Source: Methylotenera sp. (lineage in GTDB: Bacteria; Pseudomonadota; Gammaproteobacteria; Burkholderiales; Methylophilaceae). From it: a stretch of DNA of 64,000 bases. The stretch lies in the NCBI RefSeq assembly GCF_030684185.1, contig NZ_JAUXOY010000027.1, positions 229,012 through 293,011 on the forward strand. The letters are read 5' to 3'. Positions within the stretch are counted from its first letter, which is position 1. The number at the start of each line of letters is the position of its first letter. Shown here piece after piece: positions 7,770 to 16,728 of the stretch. A program made the position numbers and the translations under genes. The notes beneath the pieces are model-generated. The model was not told where the DNA came from. It made no database searches and was given only the letters and a program-made list of their open reading frames with translations.

Positions 7770-10442
7770 CTATTTATTTTGTGTTTCTACCATGACTAAA
7801 GGTTCTGCATTGGTATCTTCAATAGCATTTTTCTTCCAGGCTGCTGCTTTGCGAGGTGCCTTGGGTTTCTCTGCCTCAGCGAGTACAACAGCTTTTGGTG
7901 CGTCTGCTTTTGTTTCAACCAGTTGTAACCCTGCTGCCGCTAAATCAACGGGTTTAGCTTCTACTTTTGGCTTACGTGGACGGGCAGGACGCTTATTGCT
8001 AGCTTTTGCAGAGGCATCTTCAGCCGTAATAGCAGGTGCTTGTGTCGCAGTATCATTTGTAGCTACGCCCTCAGCTTCAGCGACAGGCACTTTAGCTGCT
8101 TTAGGTTTTCTGTTATCTGCTTTAGCCTTAGGCTTTTCGCTAGGCTGAGTATCAACTATGTTTGGTTGATTTTCAGCTATTGCAGTTACTTCTTGCACAG
8201 TTGGTATTGGAAGTTCAGTCACATTGCCAGAAGAAATGATAGCTGCATCGGCTGTCGTGTTTGGTTGTGTTGCAATGATTTCATCATTTGGAACAAACGG
8301 ACGATTTGCATCGCGAACAGCTGAATCATCACGATCACGACGACCACGACGGTTGTTACGATTGCGACGGCTTCCGCTGCGTTCTGCAGTTTTCTCGGTA
8401 CCTGCTTCAATTACTGCAACTTCAGCACCAGTATTTAACGGCGCTGCATTTGCTTGTTGACGTGGTTGCTCGTTTCGCGGTTTTTCGCCCCGAGCTTGTT
8501 GTTGATGTTTTGGTTGACGTGGCTCTAGAGCTTTTGCATCAGCAGGACGTGTTTCTTGCCCCTTAACTTCATTGTTGCGATTAGGGCGGTTCTGCTGATT
8601 TATGTCTTTATCCGTACGTTCACTACCGCTGCGATTACGCTCGTTACGATTGCGATTATTGCGGTTACGATTATTACGGTTATTTTCACGACGCGTTTCG
8701 TCCGCTTTTTCAGCTTCAGTTTTGGGTGTTTCTACAGTTGAAGGTGAAGCACCAAAGAAACGTTTAATGCGTGCAAAGAAGGATACTTTAGGCGCTGCAA
8801 AAGCTTCAGTCTCTGTTTTCTCAGCTACAATCGGCGCAGGTGCTGCTGGCGTAATACCTTTAACTGCAGCAACTGGCCTTACTGCTTTTGCTACTTCTTC
8901 TGCATTTGGAATGTAAGAGGTTTCAGTTGGCATTTCTACTAATTTGTAGCTTGCACGGCTGGTTTCTTCAGTCACATCATCGTGTTTAACGCGCACAATA
9001 TTGTAGTTTGGTGTTTCAAGGTGAATATTTGGAATCAATACAACCTCTACGCCCATGCGTTGTTCAATTTTATGAATGTCAGCACGTTTTTCATTAAGCA
9101 AGAATGTAGCCACTTCAACTGGTAACTGCACTTGAATAATTGCGCTGTTTTCTTTCATTGCATCTTCTTGTGTGATGCGCAAAATGTGTAGTGCAGTTGA
9201 TTCAATGCCGCGAATATGGCCTGTACCGCTACAGCGCGGGCATGGAATATGATTGGTTTCGCCTAAGCTTGGGCGCAGGCGTTGACGTGATAATTCCAGT
9301 AAGCCAAAACGTGAAATCTTGCCAGTTTGAACGCGCGCGCGGTCTAGATGTAATGCGTCACGTAAAGCATTTTCCACTTCACGTTGGTTGCGCTGGCTTT
9401 CCATGTCAATGAAGTCGATGACAACCAATCCGCCTAAGTCGCGCAGGCGTAATTGGCGTGCGACTTCTTCAGCCGCTTCTATGTTGGTGTTGAATGCTGT
9501 ATGTTCAATGTCACTACCACGTGTTGCACGGCCCGAGTTAACGTCAACTGAAACCAAAGCTTCAGTGTGGTCAATGACAATCGCACCGCCGGAAGGCAAG
9601 CGCACTTCACGCGCAAAGGCAGACTCAATTTGATGCTCGATTTGAAAGCGTGTAAAAAGTGGGATTTCATCTTGATATAGCTTAACGCGTGACACATTGC
9701 CTGGCATCACGTGATTCATAAACTGTACTGCTTGTTCGTGAATATCAGGGGTATCAATTAAAATCTCGCCGATATCAGAGCTAAAGTAATCGCGAATTGC
9801 GCGAATGACTAAGCTGCCTTCTTGATAGATTAAATACGCGCCAGCCTGCATTGCTGAAGCGCCATCAATAGCTGTCCACAACTGTGTGAGGTAATTTAAG
9901 TCCCACTGTAATTCTTCAGCATTGCGGCCAATCCCTGCGGTACGAGCGATTATGCTCATGCCTTTTGGTACTTCAAGTTGTGCTAATACATCACGTAATT
10001 CGTCGCGATCCTCACCTTCAATACGACGTGAAACACCGCCGCCGCGTGGGTTGTTTGGCATTAAAACTAAATAACGACCAGCGAGTGAGATAAAGGTTGT
10101 CAACGCAGCACCTTTGTTGCCGCGCTCGTCTTTATCTACCTGCACAATCAATTCCTGACCTTCTTTTAAGGCATCCTGAATACGGGATTTGCCGTCTGCA
10201 CCTTCTTTGTAGTAGCTACGCGCGACTTCTTTAAATGGCAAGAAACCGTGTCTATCCATGCCGTAGTCGACAAAAGCTGCTTCTAGTGAGGGTTCTATAC
10301 GGGTGATGACACCCTTGTAAATATTGCTTTTACGTTGTTCTTTACCAGCGTGTTCAATATCTAAATCGATGAGTTTTTGACCATCTACAATCGCAACGCG
10401 TAACTCTTCAGATTGCGTTGCATTAAATAACATGCGTTTCAT
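7770..10442 (-). CDS. rne: Ribonuclease E
   Basis: An 890-residue endoribonuclease, the core of mRNA decay and of rRNA and tRNA processing. The N-terminal catalytic half has the S1 domain (about 35-120), the DNase-like metal site (SVDVNSGR and later IDFIDME) and the Zn-link CPRCSGTGH near residue 403. The C-terminal half is of low complexity: an Arg/Asn-rich tract (about 585-610), further Arg-rich patches and an Ala/Pro/Lys-rich tail, as expected for RNA-binding and degradosome scaffold segments. Those repeats create many false open frames on the opposite strand. The gene has a long upstream region with inverted repeats, which may allow autoregulation as known for E. coli rne. Confidence 0.96.
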   Translation of the reverse strand: MKRMLFNATQSEELRVAIVDGQKLIDLDIEHAGKEQRKSNIYKGVITRIEPSLEAAFVDYGMDRHGFLPFKEVARSYYKEGADGKSRIQDALKEGQELIVQVDKDERGNKGAALTTFISLAGRYLVLMPNNPRGGGVSRRIEGEDRDELRDVLAQLEVPKGMSIIARTAGIGRNAEELQWDLNYLTQLWTAIDGASAMQAGAYLIYQEGSLVIRAIRDYFSSDIGEILIDTPDIHEQAVQFMNHVMPGNVSRVKLYQDEIPLFTRFQIEHQIESAFAREVRLPSGGAIVIDHTEALVSVDVNSGRATRGSDIEHTAFNTNIEAAEEVARQLRLRDLGGLVVIDFIDMESQRNQREVENALRDALHLDRARVQTGKISRFGLLELSRQRLRPSLGETNHIPCPRCSGTGHIRGIESTALHILRITQEDAMKENSAIIQVQLPVEVATFLLNEKRADIHKIEQRMGVEVVLIPNIHLETPNYNIVRVKHDDVTEETSRASYKLVEMPTETSYIPNAEEVAKAVRPVAAVKGITPAAPAPIVAEKTETEAFAAPKVSFFARIKRFFGASPSTVETPKTEAEKADETRRENNRNNRNRNNRNRNERNRSGSERTDKDINQQNRPNRNNEVKGQETRPADAKALEPRQPKHQQQARGEKPRNEQPRQQANAAPLNTGAEVAVIEAGTEKTAERSGSRRNRNNRRGRRDRDDSAVRDANRPFVPNDEIIATQPNTTADAAIISSGNVTELPIPTVQEVTAIAENQPNIVDTQPSEKPKAKADNRKPKAAKVPVAEAEGVATNDTATQAPAITAEDASAKASNKRPARPRKPKVEAKPVDLAAAGLQLVETKADAPKAVVLAEAEKPKAPRKAAAWKKNAIEDTNAEPLVMVETQNK

Positions 10443-11108
10443 TGTTTGCTCCTGTTAGGCTCAGGTGGCAGACTCAATGCTTGATAAGTAAGCAATTGAT
10501 ATTGAAGGCGTATTAAGGTGAAAGTGCCAAATATTTAGGCTAAGATACTGAAGGCGCGAAGTGCGCGCACGTGTGAAATCTAACGACTCTTTCAATTAAG
10601 AACATGTAACGAAGGTCGCTTTGTTCTTAAAAACTCTCTTAAAGAACGATTAAGTGTGCATGTTTACAATGGCAAACCAGCAGAGTTAATCTTGTCTTTT
10701 AATTAATTGTTTCAATTGAAAACTTCAATTTGAAACTTGTTTATTGTGCGTTAAATTAAACTAATTATTAAATTTACGCCAGTTGTGGCTTAAATTCGTT
10801 AAAATTCTATCTTCAGTAAATGCTAATTCAGCAATATGCTAAATTTTACTTTTCCCTTAAGTCGCGCTTTATGTTTATTTGTCTGCGGCGGCTTGAGCGC
10901 TAATTTTACTTGCTGCTACTTTTATAATATGGTGAGCGGCGTTAACCAAGTATCTGTTTTTACTTTAATTACAGCTTAAATTACATAGATAGTTGCGTAT
11001 TTATAAAGCGCAATTGTAGATATTTAAGTGTATTCTCGAGTATCAATTAATTCTTAAGTTAATTGATACTCGCGCTAGTATAGGCTACTACAAACATTTA
11101 AGCAAAGT
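10443..11108. promoter_or_regulatory. Long AT-rich divergent region between rne and rluC (rne leader and promoters)
   Basis: 666 bases without a credible gene. Reading leftward toward rne it holds an AGGAG ribosome-binding site close to the rne ATG, the palindrome GTGCGCGCAC at 10561-10570, a 9-bp inverted repeat (TTAAGAACA 10596-10604 with 10622-10630) and an imperfect hairpin at 10709-10736. Near rluC lies a 14-bp perfect inverted repeat (11037-11050 and 11059-11072). A structured 5' leader of rne is inferred from its length and these hairpins. Promoter positions cannot be fixed by eye. Confidence 0.55.
11037..11072. repeat. 14-bp perfect inverted repeat upstream of rluC
   Basis: CGAGTATCAATTAA at 11037-11050 is the exact reverse complement of 11059-11072; the 8-base spacer is TTCTTAAG. 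The right arm ends 36 bases before the rluC start. There is no T-run on either side, so it is not a standard terminator. It could be an operator or a structured 5' UTR element. Confidence 0.7.
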
Positions 11109-12128
11109 ATGAACAATATAACCACACAAGATCAGCATCATAGCGCAACAAAGGTAAGTGAATTGGCAGCTGCATTTTTAACTGTTGATGAGGCAAGTGA
11201 AGGGCAACGTGTCGATAATTTTCTGACAAAAACCCTAAAAGGCGTGCCTAAAAGTCATGTTTACAGAATATTACGCAGTGGTGAAGTGCGCGTTAATAAA
11301 AAACGCATCGATGCAGATTTTCGCTTAAGTCTGGGTGATGTAGTTAGAATTCCGCCAACACGATCTACCATTGCAGATAAACCTGAGCAAAAAATACCTG
11401 TAGCCCCCAGATTTGAAAATACTATTATTTTTGAAGATGATGCAGTGCTGGTGATTGATAAGCCAGCAGGTTTTGCCGTGCATGGGGGCAGTGGCATTAG
11501 TCGAGGCGTGATAGAACAGATGCGCTTGGAGCGCCCCAAGGCCAAGTTCTTAGAGCTGGTACATCGTCTTGATCGGGAAACTTCAGGCGTATTGATGTTG
11601 GCTAAAAAACGTAGCGCTTTAGTAGCTTTGCATGAAGCTATTCGGAATAATCAAACAGATAAGCGCTATGTGATGTTAGTGCAGGGTGAATGGCTGGAAC
11701 AAAAAAAACGGGTGGTGTTGGATCTACAAAAATACCTTTTACCAAATGGTGAGAGAAGAGTGAATGTAGTCACGGACGTTTCAAAAGATAAATATAATGA
11801 GCGCCAGACATCTGAAACCATGTTCAGACTGATGAAAAATTTTAATCACCCGGTATTAGGCAAATTTAGTTTGTTGGAGGCGCAACTTGTGACAGGGCGT
11901 ACACATCAATTACGTGTGCAGTTGGCACATTTGGGTTTTGCGATAGTCGGTGATGATAAATATGGTGATTTTGCGTTGAATAAAGCTTTAATAAAAAGTG
12001 GATTGAAGCGCATGTTTTTGCATTCATCCATCACAAAAATTCGTCATCCATTGACGAATGACAAGCTTGAGTTAATTGCCCCTATGCCAGTAGAATTAAG
12101 TAAATTTTTAGTTAAATTAGAGTCCTAA
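11109..12128 (+). CDS. rluC: 23S rRNA pseudouridine synthase (RluC type)
   Basis: A 339-residue RluA-family enzyme. An S4 RNA-binding domain (about 32-90) precedes the catalytic domain. The catalytic Asp is D155 in HRLDRETSG, and the C-terminal region has GRTHQLRVQLAHLG. RluC modifies U955, U2504 and U2580 of E. coli 23S rRNA. Assignment to RluC rather than RluD rests on length, the S4 domain and the position of the gene, opposite rne and in front of HAD-Rieske-sppA, as in other beta-proteobacteria. It is the first gene of that rightward operon. Confidence 0.92.
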   Translation: MNNITTQDQHHSATKVSELAAAFLTVDEASEGQRVDNFLTKTLKGVPKSHVYRILRSGEVRVNKKRIDADFRLSLGDVVRIPPTRSTIADKPEQKIPVAPRFENTIIFEDDAVLVIDKPAGFAVHGGSGISRGVIEQMRLERPKAKFLELVHRLDRETSGVLMLAKKRSALVALHEAIRNNQTDKRYVMLVQGEWLEQKKRVVLDLQKYLLPNGERRVNVVTDVSKDKYNERQTSETMFRLMKNFNHPVLGKFSLLEAQLVTGRTHQLRVQLAHLGFAIVGDDKYGDFALNKALIKSGLKRMFLHSSITKIRHPLTNDKLELIAPMPVELSKFLVKLES

Positions 12129-12154
12129 AGATCTAAGAGAAAGAGTAAGAAAGA

Positions 12155-12811
12155 ATGCGTAAGCAGTTTGATTTAATCGTGTGGGATTGGGATGGTACGC
12201 TAGCAGATTCTACTGGCATGATTACCAATGCAATCCTTAAAGCAGCTGAACAAGTAGGCTTGCCAGTATTAACTCCACAAGCTGCAAGTAACATCATTGG
12301 GCTTGGTTTGCGTGAGTCTATTGAGGCTTTGTACGGCGAAATACCTGTTGAACAAGCGCAAGCGCTTGCTACTCAATATACAGCCAATTATTATGCTGGT
12401 GAGCGTGAAATACCTTTATTTGAGGGCGTGGCTGATACGATGGCCACATTAAATAAGCGTGGCTTCAAGTTGGCTGTGGCTACTGGCAAAGGCCGTCGTG
12501 GGCTTAATTTGGCACTGGAACACAGTGGCTTAGGTAAATATTTTCATTCAACGCGAACTGTAGATGAGTGTTTCTCAAAACCGCATCCCCAAATGCTGGA
12601 TGAGCTAATGGAATATTTAGTGGTGTTGCCTGAACGCACATTAATGATAGGTGACACCAGTTATGATTTACATATGGCACAAAATGCTGGTGTTAGTGCA
12701 GTGGGTGTAACCTTTGGTGCACAACAGGCTGAGCAATGGCAGCATCTTAATCCGATTCAGCAGTTTGACGACTTTACTAGTTTAAGCCAATGGCTGCTTG
12801 AGCACGCTTAA
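12155..12811 (+). CDS. HAD-IA family phosphatase (Gph-like)
   Basis: A 218-residue haloacid-dehalogenase superfamily hydrolase. Motif I is DWDGTLADS with nucleophile D11 and acid/base D13; motif II is ATGKGRRG; motif III Lys is in CFSKPHP; motif IV is GDTSYDLHMA. The cap insertion follows motif I, which is subfamily IA and close to phosphoglycolate phosphatases. The substrate is unknown. It lies 26 bases after rluC and 10 before the Rieske gene. Confidence 0.9.
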   Translation: MRKQFDLIVWDWDGTLADSTGMITNAILKAAEQVGLPVLTPQAASNIIGLGLRESIEALYGEIPVEQAQALATQYTANYYAGEREIPLFEGVADTMATLNKRGFKLAVATGKGRRGLNLALEHSGLGKYFHSTRTVDECFSKPHPQMLDELMEYLVVLPERTLMIGDTSYDLHMAQNAGVSAVGVTFGAQQAEQWQHLNPIQQFDDFTSLSQWLLEHA

Positions 12812-12821
12812 GAGAATTAAT

Positions 12822-13208
12822 ATGAGTAATAATACGATTGTTTTTAAAAGTGAAGAACTTCAAGACGGAGCTAAGGGTTTGCGCTTTGCATTACCCGCTT
12901 TGGGTGAGTTTGTGACCGGATTTGTGGTGCGTTTTCATGGCAAACCTTACGCTTATGTTAACCAGTGCGCGCATGTACCAGTAGAGCTGGATTGGAACGA
13001 AGGTGATTTTTTCACAGTACAAAAAGATTATTTAATTTGCTCAACTCATGGAGCACATTACCGTCCTGATAATGGTTTTTGTGTAATGGGGCCATGTAAA
13101 GGTAAAAGTCTAAAACCTATTAGCGTGACTGAACAAAATCAAGAAATTATAATCAATACTAACTTAACAAATAATATTCCAATAAATAATCAAGGAAAGC
13201 TCAAATAA
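12822..13208 (+). CDS. Rieske [2Fe-2S] domain protein
   Basis: A 128-residue small soluble ferredoxin-like protein. The two Rieske boxes are CAH (in NQCAHVPVELDW) and CSTH (in LICSTHGAHYRP), giving the two-Cys two-His cluster ligands. The start at ATG 12822 is chosen because AGAG lies just upstream and it avoids overlap with the HAD gene. It abuts sppA directly: TAA at 13206-13208, then ATG at 13209. Its redox partner is unknown. Confidence 0.9.
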   Translation: MSNNTIVFKSEELQDGAKGLRFALPALGEFVTGFVVRFHGKPYAYVNQCAHVPVELDWNEGDFFTVQKDYLICSTHGAHYRPDNGFCVMGPCKGKSLKPISVTEQNQEIIINTNLTNNIPINNQGKLK

Positions 13209-14204
13209 ATGTCAGAAGATACTCAACAACCTTCAATCCCAAGCACACAGTCGCAAGATACAAAATGGCAGCGTGATGCGATTGAAAAGCTAGCCAGCTC
13301 TGCACTCACTGAGCAAAAAACCTCGCGTCGCTGGAGCGTTTTTTTTAAAGGACTCACCTTTGCATATCTTTTTATCATTTTATTCTTTGCGCTAGGTTGG
13401 CTAGGGGGTGGAGCTAAAAATATAGGAGCTCATACCGCACTCATTGAAGTGTCTGGCGTTATTCAGGCTGGCGGTGATGTGAATGCTGATTCATTTATGG
13501 AAAGTCTTCACGATGCTTACAAAGACAAAGGCACCAAAGGTATTATTTTACGTATTAATAGTCCAGGTGGCAGCCCGGTGCAAGCTGGCATTATTAACGA
13601 TGAAATTAAACGTCAAAAGAAACTGCACCCTAAAATACCTGTATATGCAGTAGTTGAAGATATTTGTGCCTCTGGCGGCTATTACATCGCAGTAGCAGCA
13701 GATAAAATCTACGTAGATAAAGCCAGTATAGTTGGCTCAATTGGCGTGTTGATGGATGGCTATGGTTTTACTGAAGTCATGAAAAAGGTCGGTGTCGAAC
13801 GACGCTTGATGACGGCTGGTGAAAACAAAGCGATGCTGGATCCATTTTCACCAGTGAACCCTAAGCATCAAGCTTTGGCACAAACCATGCTTAATGAAAT
13901 CCATGAGCAATTCAAAACAGTCGTACGCCAAGGCCGTACTACGCGCCTAAAAGAAACGCCTGAGACTTTTAGCGGCTTATTCTGGAGTGGAGAGCAAAGT
14001 ATTAAAATGGGGCTAGCTGATGCTATTGGAAGTGCGGATTATGTAGCGCGTGAAGTCATTAAACAGGAAAAAATTGTTGATTTTACAACGCAAGAAGATT
14101 TTGCCAGTCGCCTAGCTAAACGTATTGGCGCAAGTGCCAGTGCCAGCTTTGGTGAAATGTTAGCCAAGCAAATAGTTAAGGCGGGTGAGGTGAAGCTGCA
14201 TTAG
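13209..14204 (+). CDS. sppA: Signal peptide peptidase SppA-like (S49) protease
   Basis: A 331-residue inner-membrane protease with one transmembrane segment (about 48-66) and the active site facing the periplasm. The catalytic Ser is S155 in CASGGYY; the general-base Lys is K207 in AGENKAMLDPFSP. This is the short 36K type, not the 67K tandem form. It digests cleaved signal peptides and may act in membrane protein turnover. It is the last gene of the rluC operon and converges on ppk2 with three bases between the stops. Confidence 0.92.
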   Translation: MSEDTQQPSIPSTQSQDTKWQRDAIEKLASSALTEQKTSRRWSVFFKGLTFAYLFIILFFALGWLGGGAKNIGAHTALIEVSGVIQAGGDVNADSFMESLHDAYKDKGTKGIILRINSPGGSPVQAGIINDEIKRQKKLHPKIPVYAVVEDICASGGYYIAVAADKIYVDKASIVGSIGVLMDGYGFTEVMKKVGVERRLMTAGENKAMLDPFSPVNPKHQALAQTMLNEIHEQFKTVVRQGRTTRLKETPETFSGLFWSGEQSIKMGLADAIGSADYVAREVIKQEKIVDFTTQEDFASRLAKRIGASASASFGEMLAKQIVKAGEVKLH

Positions 14205-14207
14205 CAG

Positions 14208-15020
14208 CTAATCTGCGATTATTATTGACTTGTAGTCGGTTGGAACTGGTGGATATTTCAACTTAAGGCTTTTAAGTGTGTCTAGTAAAAGTCTGGAAAT
14301 TAGAAGATTTCGATTGGTTTTAGAGTCCGCTGGTACAACATACCAAGGTGCGTGTTCAGTTGATGTGGCCTGAATCGCCTGTTCGTAGGCTTGTATATAT
14401 TGCGGCCAAAGTGCACGCTCTTTCAAGTCATTCGAATTAAATTTCCAGGATTTGGTCGGGTCGTCTAATCGCTCCTGCATACGCACTTTTTGCTCTTCTT
14501 TGGAAATATGCAAAAAACACTTAATAATAGTTGTGCCTGTTTCTGTAAGTAAACGCTCAAAATCATTGATTTGGGCATAACGGCGCTGACATTCAGCATC
14601 GTCAATCCAATCGTGTACTTTGACGATTAACACATCTTCATAGTGGCTACGATTGAAGATTACCAATTCACCTGCCTTAGGCACTTGTTGATGAACACGC
14701 CATAAATAATCGTGTGCGAGTTCTTCGCTAGTAGGTGCTTTAAAGCTTGCCAAACGTATGCCAAGCGGGTCACATTCACTAAAAACATGACGCACTGTAC
14801 CATCTTTGCCGCTGGCATCCATGCCCTGTAGGACGAGTAGTAACTTGCGCTTACCTTCGGCATGCAAAATATCTTGCAGTGTATTAATTTCAGCAGCAAG
14901 TTTTGTTAACTCAATTGAGTCTTGCTCTTTACTATCAGTTCGCTCACTTTTATCGTTAGATTTAAATTCTTTGAGCGAGAATTTTTTATCATCAACACGA
15001 TATTTATTAAGGTTTGTCAT
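14208..15020 (-). CDS. ppk2: Polyphosphate kinase 2 family protein
   Basis: A 270-residue PPK2 enzyme that transfers phosphate between polyphosphate and nucleotides. The Walker A motif is GMDASGKDGTVRHVF and the lid/Walker B region includes NRSHYEDVL. The length fits a single-domain PPK2 (class I or III cannot be separated by eye). It starts 10 bases after pgi and is the third gene of a glgB-pgi-ppk2 unit, which links polyphosphate energy to glycogen metabolism. Confidence 0.92.
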   Translation of the reverse strand: MTNLNKYRVDDKKFSLKEFKSNDKSERTDSKEQDSIELTKLAAEINTLQDILHAEGKRKLLLVLQGMDASGKDGTVRHVFSECDPLGIRLASFKAPTSEELAHDYLWRVHQQVPKAGELVIFNRSHYEDVLIVKVHDWIDDAECQRRYAQINDFERLLTETGTTIIKCFLHISKEEQKVRMQERLDDPTKSWKFNSNDLKERALWPQYIQAYEQAIQATSTEHAPWYVVPADSKTNRNLLISRLLLDTLKSLKLKYPPVPTDYKSIIIAD

Positions 15021-15030
15021 GGTTGGCAGC

Positions 15031-16683
15031 TTATTTGTGTGCTTTTGTATAATTCATTAAGCCATTTGTAGAGCTGTCAAAGTCTTTAATCACTTCATCA
15101 TTGGTTAATAGCGGTAGAATTTGCTGGGCAATCTGCTTGCCATATTCAACGCCCCATTGATCGTAGCTGTTGATGTCCCAAATGATGCCTTGTACGAAAA
15201 TTTTATGTTCATACAGTGCGATAAGTTTTCCTAATGTATTTGGTGTTAGTTTGTCGAACAAAATCGACGTGGTAGGGCGGTTACCTTCAAATACTTTGTG
15301 TGGAAGCAGTTTTTCTAGTGCTTCACCATTCATGCCTTGGCTTTCTAATTCAATACGGGCTTGTTCTTTAGTTTTACCAAGCATTAAGGATTGCGTTTGT
15401 GCAAAAAAATTAGCCAGCAAAATTTTGTGATGGGCATAGCCATGTTTACCAATGGCATAATGACTGTGCACGGGCATTAAAAAGTCAGCCGGCACAATTT
15501 GTGTGCCTTGATGAATCAGTTGGTAAAAAGCATGTTGACCATTAGTACCAGCTTCACCCCAAATCACAGGGCCCGTTTTGTATTGAATACGTTTACCGTC
15601 ACGGCAAATAAATTTACCATTACTTTCCATATCTGCTTGTTGCAGATAAGCAGGGAAGCGTGCCATGCCTTGGTCGTAAGGTAGAATTGCACTGGTGTCG
15701 ACATGAAAAAAATTGTTATACCAAATACCAATTAGCGCCATGATGACGGGTATATTTTTCTCTAACGGAGCTGTCCTGAAATGATTGTCCATCTCATGGG
15801 CACCTGTGAGCAGCGCTTCGAAATTATCCATACCTACATATAATGCAATAGATAAACCGATGGCAGACCAGAGTGAATAGCGACCACCTACCCAGTCCCA
15901 GAAGGCAAACATATTTTCTGTATCTATGCCAAAGTCCTGCACGGCTTTAGCGTTGGTAGAAAGGGCAACAAAGTGTTTAGCAACATGCGCATTATCTTGT
16001 GCGGCAGCCAGAAACCAGGTGCGCGCAGACATGGCATTAGTCATGGTTTCTTGAGTAGTAAATGTTTTTGAAGCTACAATAAACAGCGTAGTTTCAGGGT
16101 TACATTTTTCTAGGGCACGCATCAAATGGGCGCCATCAATATTAGACACAAAGTGTACTTGTAAATTGGGGCTGGCATACGGCTTTAGTGCATCACACAC
16201 CATTACTGGACCAAGATCTGAGCCGCCAATCCCAATATTAACCACATCGGTAATACGTTTGCCTGTGTAACCTAGCCATGAGCCGCTGCGCACTTTTTCC
16301 GAAAATTGGCGCATTTGTGCAAGCACTGCGTTAACTTCTGGCATCACATCATGGTCATCTACTATCACTGGCGTATTAGAGCGATTGCGAAGCGCGGTAT
16401 GCAACACCGCGCGATTTTCAGTGATATTGATTTTTTCACCCGCAAACATGCGGTCGCGCCAATCTTCAACATTAGCTTCACGCGCTAATTGCATCAGTAA
16501 AGGTAGCGTTTCGTCGTTAATACGATGTTTGGAGTAATCAAACAATATGTCGGTAAATTTAAGGCTGTATTTATCAAAACGATTCGGGTCGTTTGCAAAT
16601 AAATCTCGCATATGTGTTGATACAATTGCTTGCTGATGTTGGCAAAGTTTTTGCCATACTGGTAGTGTTGTTAGAGCAGCCAT
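15031..16683 (-). CDS. pgi: Glucose-6-phosphate isomerase
   Basis: A 550-residue enzyme interconverting glucose-6-phosphate and fructose-6-phosphate. Family landmarks are [11 protein letters not shown], the signature MESNGK followed by the conserved catalytic region, and [20 protein letters not shown]. It matches the length of the E. coli enzyme. It lies 45 bases after glgB and 10 before ppk2, so it is mid-operon and feeds hexose phosphate made by the ribulose monophosphate cycle or gluconeogenesis toward glycogen (the first part of that is inference from the likely host). Confidence 0.97.
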   Translation of the reverse strand: MAALTTLPVWQKLCQHQQAIVSTHMRDLFANDPNRFDKYSLKFTDILFDYSKHRINDETLPLLMQLAREANVEDWRDRMFAGEKINITENRAVLHTALRNRSNTPVIVDDHDVMPEVNAVLAQMRQFSEKVRSGSWLGYTGKRITDVVNIGIGGSDLGPVMVCDALKPYASPNLQVHFVSNIDGAHLMRALEKCNPETTLFIVASKTFTTQETMTNAMSARTWFLAAAQDNAHVAKHFVALSTNAKAVQDFGIDTENMFAFWDWVGGRYSLWSAIGLSIALYVGMDNFEALLTGAHEMDNHFRTAPLEKNIPVIMALIGIWYNNFFHVDTSAILPYDQGMARFPAYLQQADMESNGKFICRDGKRIQYKTGPVIWGEAGTNGQHAFYQLIHQGTQIVPADFLMPVHSHYAIGKHGYAHHKILLANFFAQTQSLMLGKTKEQARIELESQGMNGEALEKLLPHKVFEGNRPTTSILFDKLTPNTLGKLIALYEHKIFVQGIIWDINSYDQWGVEYGKQIAQQILPLLTNDEVIKDFDSSTNGLMNYTKAHK

Positions 16684-16728
16684 TTGAGTAGGAGTACTTT
16701 ACTTTAGGTTGATGTGTAAGTGATTAAA

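Noticed and set aside
7792..8916. Several plus-strand open frames opposite the C-terminal half of rne
   Set aside because: They are produced by the low-complexity Arg/Asn and Ala/Lys repeats of rne on the other strand and have no ribosome-binding sites or family features.
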